Assembly: GCF_017833525.1 (NCBI RefSeq)
Contig: NZ_JAFICD010000001.1
Location: forward strand, 1,674,001-1,738,000
Origin: Duganella sp. 1411
Lineage (GTDB): Bacteria > Pseudomonadota > Gammaproteobacteria > Burkholderiales > Burkholderiaceae_D
Length of the DNA stretch: 64,000 nt
Direction of reading: 5' to 3'
The notes below the pieces were generated by a model, which saw only the letters and a program-made list of their open reading frames with translations, was not told the origin of the DNA and searched no databases. Both the position numbers and the translations under genes were made by a program. Below, in pieces: positions 55,020 to 64,000 of this stretch. The first letter of the stretch is position 1. Each line of letters starts with the position of its first letter.

Positions 55020-57197
55020 ATGAGCCGACGTGACTTCCTCCGCACAATGGGCAAGTCGGCCGGCGCCAGTGCCGTGCTGGCGACCTTTCCACCGTCCATC
55101 CAAAAGGCGCTGGCCCTGCCTGCCAATCAGCGCACCCGCAGCTTGCAGGATGTCGAGCACATCGTCGTGCTGACGCAGGAGAACCGCAGTTTCGACCATT
55201 ACTTCGGCACTCTTGAAGGGGTCAGGGGATTCGGCGATCCCTTTCCGATTCCGGTGATGGACCGGCAAAATCTCTTCAGCCGCAAATCGGTCTTCGTGCA
55301 GCGCTCGGTCGGCGGGGCGCCGGTGCCCGGCCGACCCAACTGGCCCCATGGCAGCGCCATCGCGCCGTTCCGGCTCAACACGGTGCAGGACTTTCCAGTC
55401 ATGCGCGTGGCCGGGACGCCGCATAGCTGGCTCGACGCCCAGCTGGCGTGGGACCACGGACGCATGAATGACTGGTGCACGGTCAAGCAGAACCACGCGA
55501 TGGGCTATTACGCCGACGCCGACATTCCGTTCCAGTTCGCGCTCGCGCGCGCCTTTACCATCTGCGACCACTATCACTGCGCAACCCAGACCGGCACCAA
55601 CACCAACCGGCTGTTTCTGTTCAGCGGTCACAACGATCCCCTGGCGGTTGCGGGCGGCCCGTCGACCGACAACAGCCGCGACGACTTCAATCCGGACATG
55701 TCCACCGACTACTTGTGGACCACCTATCCGGAGCGTCTCGAAGCGGCGGGCATCAGCTGGCAGGTTTACCAGAACATGGCGGACAACTTCACCGATAACT
55801 CGCTGGCGGGCTTCCGCTCTTTCCGCAACGCGTGGTATCGCCGGCCGGGCTATTCGCAATCCCTGCGCGATCGCGGCACCACGACGCGTGACCTCGACCT
55901 GCTCAAGGCCGACGTGCTTGCCAACCGCCTGCCGCAGGTCAGCTGGGTCGTCGCGACCGCCGAAGGCTCGGAACACCCGGGTCCCTCGAGTCCTGCGTCG
56001 GGCGCCGACTACATCGCGCGCGTGCTGGACGCCCTGACCGCCAATCCGGACAGCTGGAGCAAGACGGTCCTGCTCATCAACTTCGACGAGAATGACGGCT
56101 TCTTCGACCACATGCCACCGCCCGCGGTCCCGGCGTACACGAGTTACGGCAGCAATCCGGCGCAGTCGCAGCTCGCCGGCGCGTCAACCGTCGATACCAC
56201 CGGCGAGTACCATCACGTGCTCAACGGCGCCGATGCACGCACGCACCACCGCCCCTACGGGCTCGGGCCGCGCGTTCCGATGTATGTCATCTCGCCATGG
56301 ACCAAGGGCGGCTGGGTCAATTCGCAGGTCTTCGACCACACCTCGGTGGTGCGTTTCATCGAGGCGCGCTTCGGTGTGCGCGAGCCGCTCATCAGCCCAT
56401 GGCGCCGTGCGGTGAGCGGCAACCTGTTGTCCTGTTTCGACTTCGCCAACCCGAACGACAACGGGTTCACGCAACTGCTGCCGGAAACGGCCGCGCGGCG
56501 CGCAATGGCGCTGAGCCTGCCAAACACCAAGGTCCCCGCAACGCCGGCCACGCTGACGGCGCCGGTGCAGGCTGCCGGCGTGCGTCCGGCACGCGCCCTG
56601 CCCTACGAACTCCAGGTGCAGGCACAGGTGCCGGCCGCAGGCGGCCAGGTGGTGCTCAAATTCGACAACCTGGGCGAAGCCGGGGCGGTGTTTCATGTGT
56701 ACGATCGTCTGGCATTGGAGCAGGTCCCGCGCCGCTATACGGTCGAGCCTGGCAAATATCTCGAAGGCCGCTGGAACACCGCAGCTGCCTACGATCTTTG
56801 GGTATTGGGACCGAACGGCTTTCATCGCCACATCGTCGGCGACGTGCGTGGCGCAGGCAACGCCGCCTGGCCGGAGATCAGCATGCGCGCCGACCGCAGC
56901 GCAGGCGAGCTGCTCATCGACCTGGTCAACAATGGCGCGCAGCCATGCACCTTCGAACTCACCGCCAACAAGTATTACGCGAGCAAGCCGCTGGAAGTGC
57001 GCGTCGTGGCACGCTCGAGGAGCACCGTTCGGCTTCCGCTGGCATCGAGTTCAAACTGGTACGACTACAGCCTGCGCGTGAACGGCTTGCCGGGCTGGTT
57101 GCGCCGCTTCGCCGGCCATCTGGAAAACGGCTTGCCGTCCATCAGCGACCCGGCGATGCGCGGGGCAGCGCAGCTTGACCAGTACCGCGTCATTTAA
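55020..57197 (+). CDS. Phosphocholine-specific phospholipase C, Tat-exported
   Basis: A 725-aa member of the acid phosphatase-like PLC family (PlcN/PlcH type). The N-terminal SRRDFLRT is a clear Tat motif. The catalytic domain has VVLTQENRSFDHYFGTL, the Thr/Asp-rich TQTGTNTNRLFLFSG, FDENDGFFDHMPPP and the C-terminal-side YGLGPRVPMYVISPW. Two C-terminal DUF756-type beta domains (about 520-700) match the family. It hydrolyses phosphatidylcholine or sphingomyelin outside the cytoplasm and may serve phosphate scavenging. The ATG at 55020 has no strong ribosome site, and the Tat motif fixes the start. A PEP-CTERM gene begins 19 nt after the stop. Confidence 0.9.
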   Translation: MSRRDFLRTMGKSAGASAVLATFPPSIQKALALPANQRTRSLQDVEHIVVLTQENRSFDHYFGTLEGVRGFGDPFPIPVMDRQNLFSRKSVFVQRSVGGAPVPGRPNWPHGSAIAPFRLNTVQDFPVMRVAGTPHSWLDAQLAWDHGRMNDWCTVKQNHAMGYYADADIPFQFALARAFTICDHYHCATQTGTNTNRLFLFSGHNDPLAVAGGPSTDNSRDDFNPDMSTDYLWTTYPERLEAAGISWQVYQNMADNFTDNSLAGFRSFRNAWYRRPGYSQSLRDRGTTTRDLDLLKADVLANRLPQVSWVVATAEGSEHPGPSSPASGADYIARVLDALTANPDSWSKTVLLINFDENDGFFDHMPPPAVPAYTSYGSNPAQSQLAGASTVDTTGEYHHVLNGADARTHHRPYGLGPRVPMYVISPWTKGGWVNSQVFDHTSVVRFIEARFGVREPLISPWRRAVSGNLLSCFDFANPNDNGFTQLLPETAARRAMALSLPNTKVPATPATLTAPVQAAGVRPARALPYELQVQAQVPAAGGQVVLKFDNLGEAGAVFHVYDRLALEQVPRRYTVEPGKYLEGRWNTAAAYDLWVLGPNGFHRHIVGDVRGAGNAAWPEISMRADRSAGELLIDLVNNGAQPCTFELTANKYYASKPLEVRVVARSRSTVRLPLASSSNWYDYSLRVNGLPGWLRRFAGHLENGLPSISDPAMRGAAQLDQYRVI

Positions 57198-57216
57198 CTT
57201 CTACAAGGAGCTTTTC

Positions 57217-57897
57217 ATGAAGTGTCGATTTCTCGTTGCCGCGGCCTTGTTCGCCGTGGCGTGTAGCGGCAAAGCTGCCGTCACCTACGGTCAGAACCTC
57301 ATCGTCAACGGCGACGCCGAGGCGGGCGTGAGCGGCTGGACCGGCTACTCGAATTACAACACGGTCCAGTCGGTGGACTATGGCAACAACTGGGTGCTTC
57401 CCACCCAGCCTGGCCCGGTCGATCGCGGAACGAAGATGTTCGCCGGCTTCGGGGAGTATGCGGTGGGCGTTCAGACGCTGGATTTCGGCGCGCCCACGGC
57501 GCAGAACACTTCCTATTCCTTGAGCGGATGGCTCGGCGGCTGGGCCGACCAGGGCGACAACGCACTGTTCTTCGTGCAGTTTCTCGATGCGGCGAACAAT
57601 GAGATAGGAAACGCGGCGATCGGTCCCGTCACCCCGCAAGATCGCGGCAACCAGACGGGCCTGTACTACCGGGAGTCCTCGGGAATCATGCCTGCTGGCA
57701 CGAGCAAGCTGTCTTTCTGGCTGTCGATGGAGCGTCTTGTTGCGGGCGACAACGATGGCTACGCGGATAACCTGTCCTTCATCGCGCGGCAAACTGCGAG
57801 CGTGGTGCCGGAACCTGGCATGGCGCCGATGTTCTTGCTAGGCTTCGGCATGTTGGCCGGGGCGCTCCGCCGCAACAAGCGCGCGCGCATGTCGTAA
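57217..57897 (+). CDS. PEP-CTERM sorting-domain protein
   Basis: A 226-aa exported protein. The signal peptide (FLVAAALFAVACSGKAA) precedes a carbohydrate-binding-like beta domain beginning NLIVNGDAEAGVSGWTGY, typical of single-domain matrix proteins. The tail has VVPEPGMAPMFLLGFGMLAG then RRNKRARMS, a PEP-CTERM signal. The ATG at 57217 follows AAGGAG. It is 19 nt after the phospholipase gene, so the two may be co-transcribed. Function is unknown; secretion through exosortase is a family inference, and no exosortase gene is in the window. Confidence 0.85.
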   Translation: MKCRFLVAAALFAVACSGKAAVTYGQNLIVNGDAEAGVSGWTGYSNYNTVQSVDYGNNWVLPTQPGPVDRGTKMFAGFGEYAVGVQTLDFGAPTAQNTSYSLSGWLGGWADQGDNALFFVQFLDAANNEIGNAAIGPVTPQDRGNQTGLYYRESSGIMPAGTSKLSFWLSMERLVAGDNDGYADNLSFIARQTASVVPEPGMAPMFLLGFGMLAGALRRNKRARMS

Positions 57898-58380
57898 TTG
57901 GGGGCATAGTAGGTCGACCAGCGCAGCGGCGCGAACGCCGTTGCTGCGACTCAATGTTCCGGCGGCTAGGGGGACCTGGCCACCGGACGGTAGCGGTAAC
58001 GCATGGGCAGCGCCCGCCATCGAGCGATCGTGAAAGAAGTATCCGCGCGCCTACCCCCGCTTCCAACTTTGCCTGACCGAATGCAGACGTTCGGCTAATG
58101 ATCGGTCGGGCTATTCGCTTGTAGTTCTGGAAATTTTGGCCGGTCCCGTTTCGTGGGCCGACCGTCGGCTAACGCCCCACAGCCGCCCCTCGTCCCCCAC
58201 TCAGGAGCGGAACCCCATCGCGCTCCCCCTGGCAGTATGCACAGGGGTGGGCCGCGCAGCTCCTTGTAGCAAAAGCCCGATTTTTCGCCCTGTTTTTCCC
58301 TATTTTTCCAGGGATTGAACTATCGCCGCGCTTCCCGGTCTAAATATGACAAAGCAGAACGAAATAGGGGAGAAAATCGA
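57898..58380. other. Intergenic region (483 bp), no gene seen
   Basis: No credible ORF, repeat or RNA gene was recognised here. The end holds AGGGGAG, the ribosome site of the next gene. No clear terminator was found after the PEP-CTERM gene. Confidence 0.5.
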
Positions 58381-59013
58381 ATGAATACCACAGTGACCGT
58401 GCAGGTGCCTACCGATACCCTGCTCCACCTCATAGAAAAGCTGCGCCGTCGTGGCGGCTCGCAGGACATTTCGGAAGCCATGACGAAGGCCGTCGAATGC
58501 TGGCTGGAAGACCCGGCCAGATTCGCGCCGGGCGCGGACCCTGCAGACATGCACGGCTATCAATGGAAATCGCTGTTCCTTCCGGCAGGCACCGTGTTGA
58601 AATCGTGGAGCTACGGCGAAAACAATTACGCTCGCGTTGAAGGCGATCAGATCATCCACAATGGCCGCGCGGTGTCCCCGAACCAGTTCGCGCAATCGTT
58701 CGCCCGCTCGACGCGCAATGCGTGGCAGGACTTATTCATCCGCCGTCCGGGCGACAAGACCTTCAAAATAGCATGCCGGCTGCGCGATGAACTGATCGCG
58801 GCGGCAAAGCCGGCAGCCGCAACGCCAACCGCTACGATCCTGACAGGCTCTACCGCAATGCCGCCGCTGGCAGTTGGATCGACGGCAAACTTGCCCGCGC
58901 CGCAGGCCCCGTCACCGGCAGGCCAGCCACCGCGCAACACCGACCGCGAGCCCGGATGGGACTTGCCGGAGCGCAGAAAATTCCGCTATCGGCTGGAAGA
59001 CGTCGCCTATTAA
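58381..59013 (+). CDS. Small protein with RHH-like N-terminus and RAMA/DUF2924-like core
   Basis: A 210-aa protein of unknown function. Residues about 1-42 (VTVQVPTDTLLHLIEKL and DISEAMTKAVECWL) look like a ribbon-helix-helix DNA-binding unit. Residues about 60-140 have the spacing of RAMA/DUF2924 domains: LPAGTVLKSWSYGENNYARV, then NGRAVSPNQFAQSFARST and WQDLFIRRPG. Such domains occur near mobile elements and modification systems. The last about 60 residues are Pro/Ala/Thr-rich and look disordered. ATG 58381 follows GGGGAG. It is convergent with nhaA, stops separated by 1 nt. Domain similarity is from memory of patterns and should be treated as tentative. Confidence 0.6.
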   Translation: MNTTVTVQVPTDTLLHLIEKLRRRGGSQDISEAMTKAVECWLEDPARFAPGADPADMHGYQWKSLFLPAGTVLKSWSYGENNYARVEGDQIIHNGRAVSPNQFAQSFARSTRNAWQDLFIRRPGDKTFKIACRLRDELIAAAKPAAATPTATILTGSTAMPPLAVGSTANLPAPQAPSPAGQPPRNTDREPGWDLPERRKFRYRLEDVAY

Positions 59014-59014
59014 T

Positions 59015-60205
59015 TCAGCAAGAATCCGTATTCGAGTCGCTCGCGAGCGGGCCACCCCTGAGCTTCAGCCATACAAACCCGACTATGCCCGCAGCCAACG
59101 AAGCTCCGAGGATCGCCATCTTCGACGCATTGATCACTTCCGCTTGCCCCGTGAACGCGAGATTGGTGATGAAGATCGACATCGTAAAACCAATTCCGCC
59201 CAGTAATCCCGCCCCCAGGATGTGCCGCCAAGCCAGATCCAGCGGCAGCCGGCACAACCCCAAAGTCACCGCCACAAAGCTGAACAGGACAATACCGACC
59301 GGCTTGCCCAGCACCAGTCCGGCGATGATGCCCAGGCTATTGCTGCTGGCGAGCTCGCCGATCCAATCCGGGCCGATGACGATGCCGGTATTGGCCAGGG
59401 CGAAGATCGGCAGGATCAAAAAGGTAACCGGCTTGTGCAGGATGTGTTCCAGACGATGCGAGGGCGACGCGGCGTCGTCTTCCTTGGCGGAATAGGGAAT
59501 CGCGAAGGCAAGCAGTACGCCCGCAATGGTCGCATGCACGCCGGATTTAAGCATCAGGAACCACATCAGGGCACCGCCCAACAGATAAGGCAACAACGCC
59601 ATAACGCGCAGCAGGCGGTTCATTGCAATCAGTGCGATGAAAACAGCCAGCGCGCCCATCAGATACAGGAACGACAGGTCGGTGGTGTAGAACAGGGCGA
59701 TCACGACAATTGCGCCCAAGTCATCCATCACCGCCAGCGCCGTCAGGAAGATTTTCAGTGACGCTGGCACCCGGCTGCCCAGCAAAGCCAATACGCCGAG
59801 CGCAAAGGCAATGTCCGTCGCCATCGGGACGCCAACACCGGCTTGGGTAGGCGTCCCGCCGTTCATGCCGAAGTGGATCAAAGCAGGCACTGCGATGCCG
59901 CCAGCCGCAGCCAGCATCGGTAACAGCGCGTTCCTCATGTCGGACAGTTCGCCGCTGTACAGTTCGCGTTCAAGCTCCAGCCCGATGAGCAGGAAGAACA
60001 CCGCCATAAGGGCGTCGTTAATCCAGTGCTCAACGCTTAGCCCCGCCACGATCTGGTGCCAGAAGCCGAGATAGGCGGCGCCCCAGGGCGAGTTTGCAAT
60101 CGACAGCGAGACAAGCGTGCACAGGATGAGCACGATGCCGCCAGCTTTGCTCGACTCGGTGAATTGCTTGAAGGTATTAGAAAGACCGCGTTCGACGGAC
60201 ATCAT
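59015..60205 (-). CDS. nhaA: Na+/H+ antiporter NhaA
   Basis: A 396-aa inner-membrane antiporter with about 12 membrane segments. The ion-site Asp residues are visible in ATDIAFALGVLALLG and VMDDLGAIVVIALFY, and the helix X Lys region in IIAGLVLGKPVGI. The early FFLLIGLELERELYSGEL matches NhaA. It exchanges internal Na+ for external protons to control pH and salt. Two adjacent ATGs occur; 60205 is the first, after GGAGG. The long upstream frame lacks support. Confidence 0.94.
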   Translation of the reverse strand: MMSVERGLSNTFKQFTESSKAGGIVLILCTLVSLSIANSPWGAAYLGFWHQIVAGLSVEHWINDALMAVFFLLIGLELERELYSGELSDMRNALLPMLAAAGGIAVPALIHFGMNGGTPTQAGVGVPMATDIAFALGVLALLGSRVPASLKIFLTALAVMDDLGAIVVIALFYTTDLSFLYLMGALAVFIALIAMNRLLRVMALLPYLLGGALMWFLMLKSGVHATIAGVLLAFAIPYSAKEDDAASPSHRLEHILHKPVTFLILPIFALANTGIVIGPDWIGELASSNSLGIIAGLVLGKPVGIVLFSFVAVTLGLCRLPLDLAWRHILGAGLLGGIGFTMSIFITNLAFTGQAEVINASKMAILGASLAAGIVGFVWLKLRGGPLASDSNTDSC

Positions 60206-60441
60206 GCTGCCTCCAGGGGCGCATGACGTAAGGAGGAGAAGCCAGGAGCAAAAAGGATAATGTTCATATTGGACGCAATAAAGCCGCGTGGCGGCCCGAC
60301 CATCGCGCGTCCTGTCGTACCTTGCTGTACGAACACCCGGCAATCATTATACCTCGACCATAACCGATCCACCACGCCGACCAGCCCGCCCGCGCCACCA
60401 ATTGCGCGCGCCGCATTCGCCCACGCGGGTAGACTGGCCCG

Positions 60442-62037
60442 ATGGTTCCCCAAGTTCTCATCGTTGGCGCCGGACCCACCGGCCTGGTACTCGCCCTGCG
60501 GCTGGCGCGGCACGGCGTGACGGTGCGCATCATCGACCAAAACAGCGGCCCCGGCCAAGCCTCGCGCGCCATGGCCGTGCACGCGCGTACGCTCGAGTTC
60601 TACCGCCAGCTCGGTTTCGGCGACACCGTCGTCGATCTCGGCATCCGTATCGAGGCCATCCACCTGCGCGAGGAAGGCCACGACATCGCCGAGCTGCCCT
60701 TCAAGGACATCGGCGCCGGCCTCAGCCCCTATCCCTTCGTGCTGGCTTTCCCGCAGGACGACCACGAACGGTTCCTGGTCGAACAGTTGCGCGCACACGG
60801 GGTGGAGGTCGAGTGGAACACCGAGCTCGAATCGTTCACGCAGGACGAATGGGGCGTGCGCTCGGTGCTGCGGCGCGGGGGCGAACGCATCGCCTGCGGC
60901 ACGGCCTTCCTGTGCGGCTGCGACGGCGCCCGTAGCCGCGTGCGCGAGTCGCTCCAAATCAACTTCGGCGGCGGCACCTACGACCATCTTTATTATGTGG
61001 CCGACGTCAAGACCGACGGTCCGCCCAACGTCGACCTGGTCGGCCACCTGGGCGCCAACACCTTCGCGCTGATGCTGCCGGTGCGCTCGCGCGGCATGCA
61101 GCGCCTGATCGGCATCATGCCCGAGCCTAAAACCGACCCGGCCGCCGGCCACGCCGAGCCCAGCTTCGAGGACGTGCGCCCGGTGCTGGAGCCATTGCTC
61201 GGCATCAAGGTCGCGCAGTTGAACTGGTTCTCCACCTACCGCGTGCACCACCGGGTGGCGTCGCAATTCCGCGTCGGCCGCTGCTTCCTGGCCGGCGACG
61301 CGGCCCATATCCACAGCCCGGCCGGCGGCCAGGGCATGAACACCGGCATCGGCGACGCCGTCAACCTGGCGTGGAAGCTGGCCCAGGTACTGCGCACCGG
61401 CGCCCACGGCGCGCTGCTCGACACCTACCAGGCCGAGCGGCTCGTGTTCGCCCGCAAGCTGGTCACCACCACCGACCGCGCCTTCCAGATGGTGGTGTCG
61501 CAGGGCACCGGCGGCCAGCTGTTGCGCAACTGGCTGGTGCCGCATGTGCTGCCGGTGCTGACCGGCTTCTCGGCCGCCCGCCGCACACTGTTCAAAACCT
61601 TGTCGCAGGTGCAGATCCATTATCCCGACAGCCTGCTCAGCGGTGGCCGCGCGGGCGAGATCATCGGCGGCGACCGCCTGCCGTGGGTGCCGCAGGCGGA
61701 CGGCGGCGACAATTTCGCCCCGCTGCGCTCGCTGGACTGGCAATTGCACGTGTACGGCAAAACCGATCCGCTGCTCGCCGCCGCCGCGCAGGTGTTGCAT
61801 TTGCCGCTGCACGCCTGGCCCTGGAGCGAGGCCGCCGGGCAGGCCGGCCTGCTGGAGGACGCGGCCTACCTGGTCCGCCCGGACATGCACGTGGCGCTGG
61901 CCCTGCCGCGCCAGGAGCTCGACGCGCTGCGCGAACTGGTCGCCCGCTTCCAGCTGCGGTTCGGGGCCGAGGCGGAGCCGGTTCCAGCGTCGATTTCAAC
62001 GTCGAATTCGTCACCGCCACCGCCGTCCCTGTATTAA
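60442..62037 (+). CDS. FAD-dependent monooxygenase (PheA/TfdB family)
   Basis: A 531-aa flavoprotein. It has the ADP-binding VLIVGAGPTGLVLALRLARHG, the second FAD motif LCGCDGARSRVRE with the DG pair, and GRCFLAGDAAHIHSPAGGQGMNTGIGDAVNLAWKLA. The C-terminal thioredoxin-like region is present but its Cys is not obvious. Such enzymes hydroxylate phenols and polyketides or prenylated rings using NAD(P)H and O2. The substrate is unknown, since no aromatic cluster is nearby. A start at 60442 gives the Rossmann motif within 10 residues, as usual. Confidence 0.88.
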   Translation: MVPQVLIVGAGPTGLVLALRLARHGVTVRIIDQNSGPGQASRAMAVHARTLEFYRQLGFGDTVVDLGIRIEAIHLREEGHDIAELPFKDIGAGLSPYPFVLAFPQDDHERFLVEQLRAHGVEVEWNTELESFTQDEWGVRSVLRRGGERIACGTAFLCGCDGARSRVRESLQINFGGGTYDHLYYVADVKTDGPPNVDLVGHLGANTFALMLPVRSRGMQRLIGIMPEPKTDPAAGHAEPSFEDVRPVLEPLLGIKVAQLNWFSTYRVHHRVASQFRVGRCFLAGDAAHIHSPAGGQGMNTGIGDAVNLAWKLAQVLRTGAHGALLDTYQAERLVFARKLVTTTDRAFQMVVSQGTGGQLLRNWLVPHVLPVLTGFSAARRTLFKTLSQVQIHYPDSLLSGGRAGEIIGGDRLPWVPQADGGDNFAPLRSLDWQLHVYGKTDPLLAAAAQVLHLPLHAWPWSEAAGQAGLLEDAAYLVRPDMHVALALPRQELDALRELVARFQLRFGAEAEPVPASISTSNSSPPPPSLY

Positions 62038-62178
62038 ATCCGCCTTAACCTGCGCACGATACTCATTGACAATTTTCCGGCCAACGCGCTATGGTCAGCG
62101 TCGCGCCGGCCGCGCGGCCGAAAAATTCCCGCGCCACGCGCCCCGGCCAGCATTACCAACGAACAATAAAAGGATGTC

Positions 62179-64000
62179 ATGAGCAACAAGTCCCAGAATT
62201 TCACCCGCCGCGACCTGCTGCTGTCCGCCCTTTCCGCCACTGCCGTGGGGGTGCTGCCCGCGCTGCCGGGCCTGGCACGGGCGCAAAGCGCCCAGGCCGC
62301 ACCGACCGCCGCCGACGCCGGCTTCGCCAAGCTGCTCGACAACTTCGCCGAGGAGATCCTGCGCCTGTCGCCCAGCTCCGCCACCGCGCTGGGGCTCGAC
62401 AAGGGCGAGCGCGCCGCCCTCAAGTCGCAGCTGGAGAACGTCAGCCGCGCCGGCGACGCCGCCTGGGCCGGCCAGGTCAAATCAATGCTCAAGCGCCTGT
62501 CCGGCGTCGACCGCGCCCAGCTCGGCGCCGACGCGCAAATCCGCTACGACACCATCCGCTACGCCGCCAACGAGGGCCTGGAGGGCTTGCGCTTCTCGTA
62601 CGGCGGCGCCGCCGCCGGCTTCAACGGCGGCACGTCGCCCTTCCCCGTCACCCAGCAGGACGGCGCGCTGACCCGCGTGCCGGAGTTCCTGCACTCGCAG
62701 CACCAGATCGCCAACGCCGCCGACGCCGAGGCCTACCTCGAGCGCGTGACCGGCATGGCGCGCATGCTGGACCAGGAAAGCGCCCGCATCGCCAACCAGG
62801 CCAGCCGCGGCATCCTGCCGCCCAATTTCATCGCCCGCACCGCGCTGGGGCAGATGCAGGACTACCGCAAGACCGCCGTCGCCCAGCAAAAGCTGGTCAC
62901 CTCGCTGACCGAGCGCACCCAGAAACTGGGCCTGGCCGGCGACTGGAACGCGCGCGTCACGCAGTTGGTCGAAACCCAGGTCTACCCGGCGCTGGAGCGC
63001 CAGATCGCCACCTACACCAAGGCCACGGCCAAGGCCACCGACGTCGCCGGCGTGCACCGCCTGCCCGATGGCGCGGCCTACTACGAGTGGGCGCTGCGCC
63101 TGGGCACCTCGACCAACCTGAGTCCGCGCGAGGTGCACACCATCGGCCTGGAGCAGAACAAGATGCTGCAGTCGCGCATCGACGCCATCCTCAAGGCCCA
63201 AGGCATCACGCAGGGCACCGTCGGCGCGCGCCTGCTGTCGCTGTCGAAGGACCCGAAACGCTTCTACGCCGACAACGACAAGGGCCGCGACGAGCTGATC
63301 GCCTACTGCAACGACCGCATCGACGCCGTGCGCGCGCTGATGCCCAAGATCTCCAACATGAGCCTGAAGGCGCCGCTGGAGGTGCGCCGCGTGCCGGTCG
63401 ACATCGAGGCCGGCGCGCCGCTCGGCTACATGAACTTCGCCTCACTGGACGGCTCGCGCCCGGCGATCTATTACATCAACCTGAAGTCGACCACCTTGTG
63501 GCCGAAGTCCGAGATCGCCACCCTGACCGCGCACGAGGGCTTGCCGGGCCACGCCTGGCAAGGCGCCTACCTGGCCGAGCACCACGACGAGCTGCCGCTG
63601 ATCTCCTCGCTGATGGGTTTTAACGCCTTCGTCGAGGGCTGGGCGCTGTACGCCGAGCAGCTGGTCGACGAGTTCGGCCTGTACGTCAACGATCCGTACA
63701 GCCAGATCGGCTACCTGCAGGCGCAGCAGTTCCGCGCCTGCCGCCTGGTGGTCGACACCGGCATGCACGCGATGAAGTGGACGCGCGAGCAGGCGATCCG
63801 CTTCCTGGTCGAGAGCACCGGCCGCGGCGAGCAGGCGATGACCAGCGAGATCGACCGCTACACGGTGTCGCCGGGCCAGGCCTGCGGCTACAAGGTGGGC
63901 CACAACGAGATCCTGCGCCAGCGCGAACGCGCCAAGGCGGCGCTGGGCGCGCGCTTCGACCTGCCCGGCTTCAACGACGCGCTGGTGCAAAGCTGCGGCG
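62179..64000 (+). CDS. DUF885 family protein, 3' end outside window
   Basis: At least 607 codons, open to the right edge. The N-terminus FTRRDLLLSALSATAVG is a Tat-type signal ending near ARAQ. The DUF885 hallmark is HEGLPGHAWQ near residue 450, a metallopeptidase-like His/Glu motif, followed by NAFVEGWALYAEQL and GYKVGHNEILRQRERAK. The family is thought to contain zinc peptidases or hydrolases with few characterised members. ATG 62179 follows AAAAGGA. It is 141 bp from the monooxygenase, with no obvious functional link. Confidence 0.85.
   Translation, partial: MSNKSQNFTRRDLLLSALSATAVGVLPALPGLARAQSAQAAPTAADAGFAKLLDNFAEEILRLSPSSATALGLDKGERAALKSQLENVSRAGDAAWAGQVKSMLKRLSGVDRAQLGADAQIRYDTIRYAANEGLEGLRFSYGGAAAGFNGGTSPFPVTQQDGALTRVPEFLHSQHQIANAADAEAYLERVTGMARMLDQESARIANQASRGILPPNFIARTALGQMQDYRKTAVAQQKLVTSLTERTQKLGLAGDWNARVTQLVETQVYPALERQIATYTKATAKATDVAGVHRLPDGAAYYEWALRLGTSTNLSPREVHTIGLEQNKMLQSRIDAILKAQGITQGTVGARLLSLSKDPKRFYADNDKGRDELIAYCNDRIDAVRALMPKISNMSLKAPLEVRRVPVDIEAGAPLGYMNFASLDGSRPAIYYINLKSTTLWPKSEIATLTAHEGLPGHAWQGAYLAEHHDELPLISSLMGFNAFVEGWALYAEQLVDEFGLYVNDPYSQIGYLQAQQFRACRLVVDTGMHAMKWTREQAIRFLVESTGRGEQAMTSEIDRYTVSPGQACGYKVGHNEILRQRERAKAALGARFDLPGFNDALVQSCG

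Overview
The window is GC-rich, almost fully coding chromosomal DNA. The gene repertoire suggests a soil-type betaproteobacterium of the Oxalobacteraceae (Massilia/Duganella/Janthinobacterium-like): PEP-CTERM proteins, TonB receptors for plant polysaccharide, non-phosphorylative pentose catabolism, a Pls/PosA-type NRPS and GTAGG-headed hairpin repeats. This placement is inferred from gene content; no rRNA is present. I see no tRNA, CRISPR array, IS element or prophage.

Layout. 1-3937 (minus): end of a glycoconjugate or metabolite cluster with a family-9 glycosyltransferase, an N,N-dimethylformamidase-like protein and a NodU-type carbamoyltransferase; it runs off the left edge. 4036-7954: penicillin-acylase-family hydrolase, a MarR-GNAT fusion and a divergent Cys-rich copper-storage-like protein. 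7960-34890 (all minus): a 27-kb arabinan/L-arabinose utilisation locus. 35111-43341 (minus): a signalling operon (TonB receptor, YfiR, hybrid histidine kinase, REC-GAF-GGDEF-EAL-REC regulator). 43540-45612: PTS-EIIC-like/EAL fusion. 45782-47287: AMP nucleosidase. 47430-51473 (plus): Pls/PosA-like NRPS, followed by a tandem-repeat and hairpin spacer. 51846-53274: PEP-CTERM protein plus polysaccharide deacetylase. 53289-54725 (minus): small unknown protein and a class A beta-lactamase. 55020-57897: Tat-exported phospholipase C and a second PEP-CTERM protein. 58381-60205: small RHH/RAMA-like unknown and a convergent NhaA antiporter. 60442-64000: FAD monooxygenase and a DUF885 protein cut by the right edge.

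The arabinan locus looks like three operons. Operon C (34890 to 28630) has a TonB receptor, a GPH-type symporter, a cytoplasmic GH43 and aldose 1-epimerase. Operon B (28479 to 14738) has L-arabonate dehydratase, an AraD1-type FAH dehydratase, 2-ketoglutarate-semialdehyde dehydrogenase and an SDR sugar dehydrogenase, followed by GH97, GH51, two GH43 and GH127 enzymes. Operon A (14615 to 7960) has a YtfQ/YtfR/YtfT/YjfF-type ABC importer, another GH43 and a GbpR-like LysR regulator. Together they would bind arabinan at the outer membrane, debranch and cut it, import arabinose or oligomers, and oxidise L-arabinose to 2-ketoglutarate. No lactonase is visible.

The strongest new observation is that all three operons begin with the same promoter geometry: a GATATC-N6-GRTATC dyad, exactly 19 bp, a TTGGWW -35 box, exactly 18 bp, and a TARNAT-like -10 box. 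A related dyad lies just upstream of the LysR gene. This defines a testable regulon with a candidate regulator inside the window.
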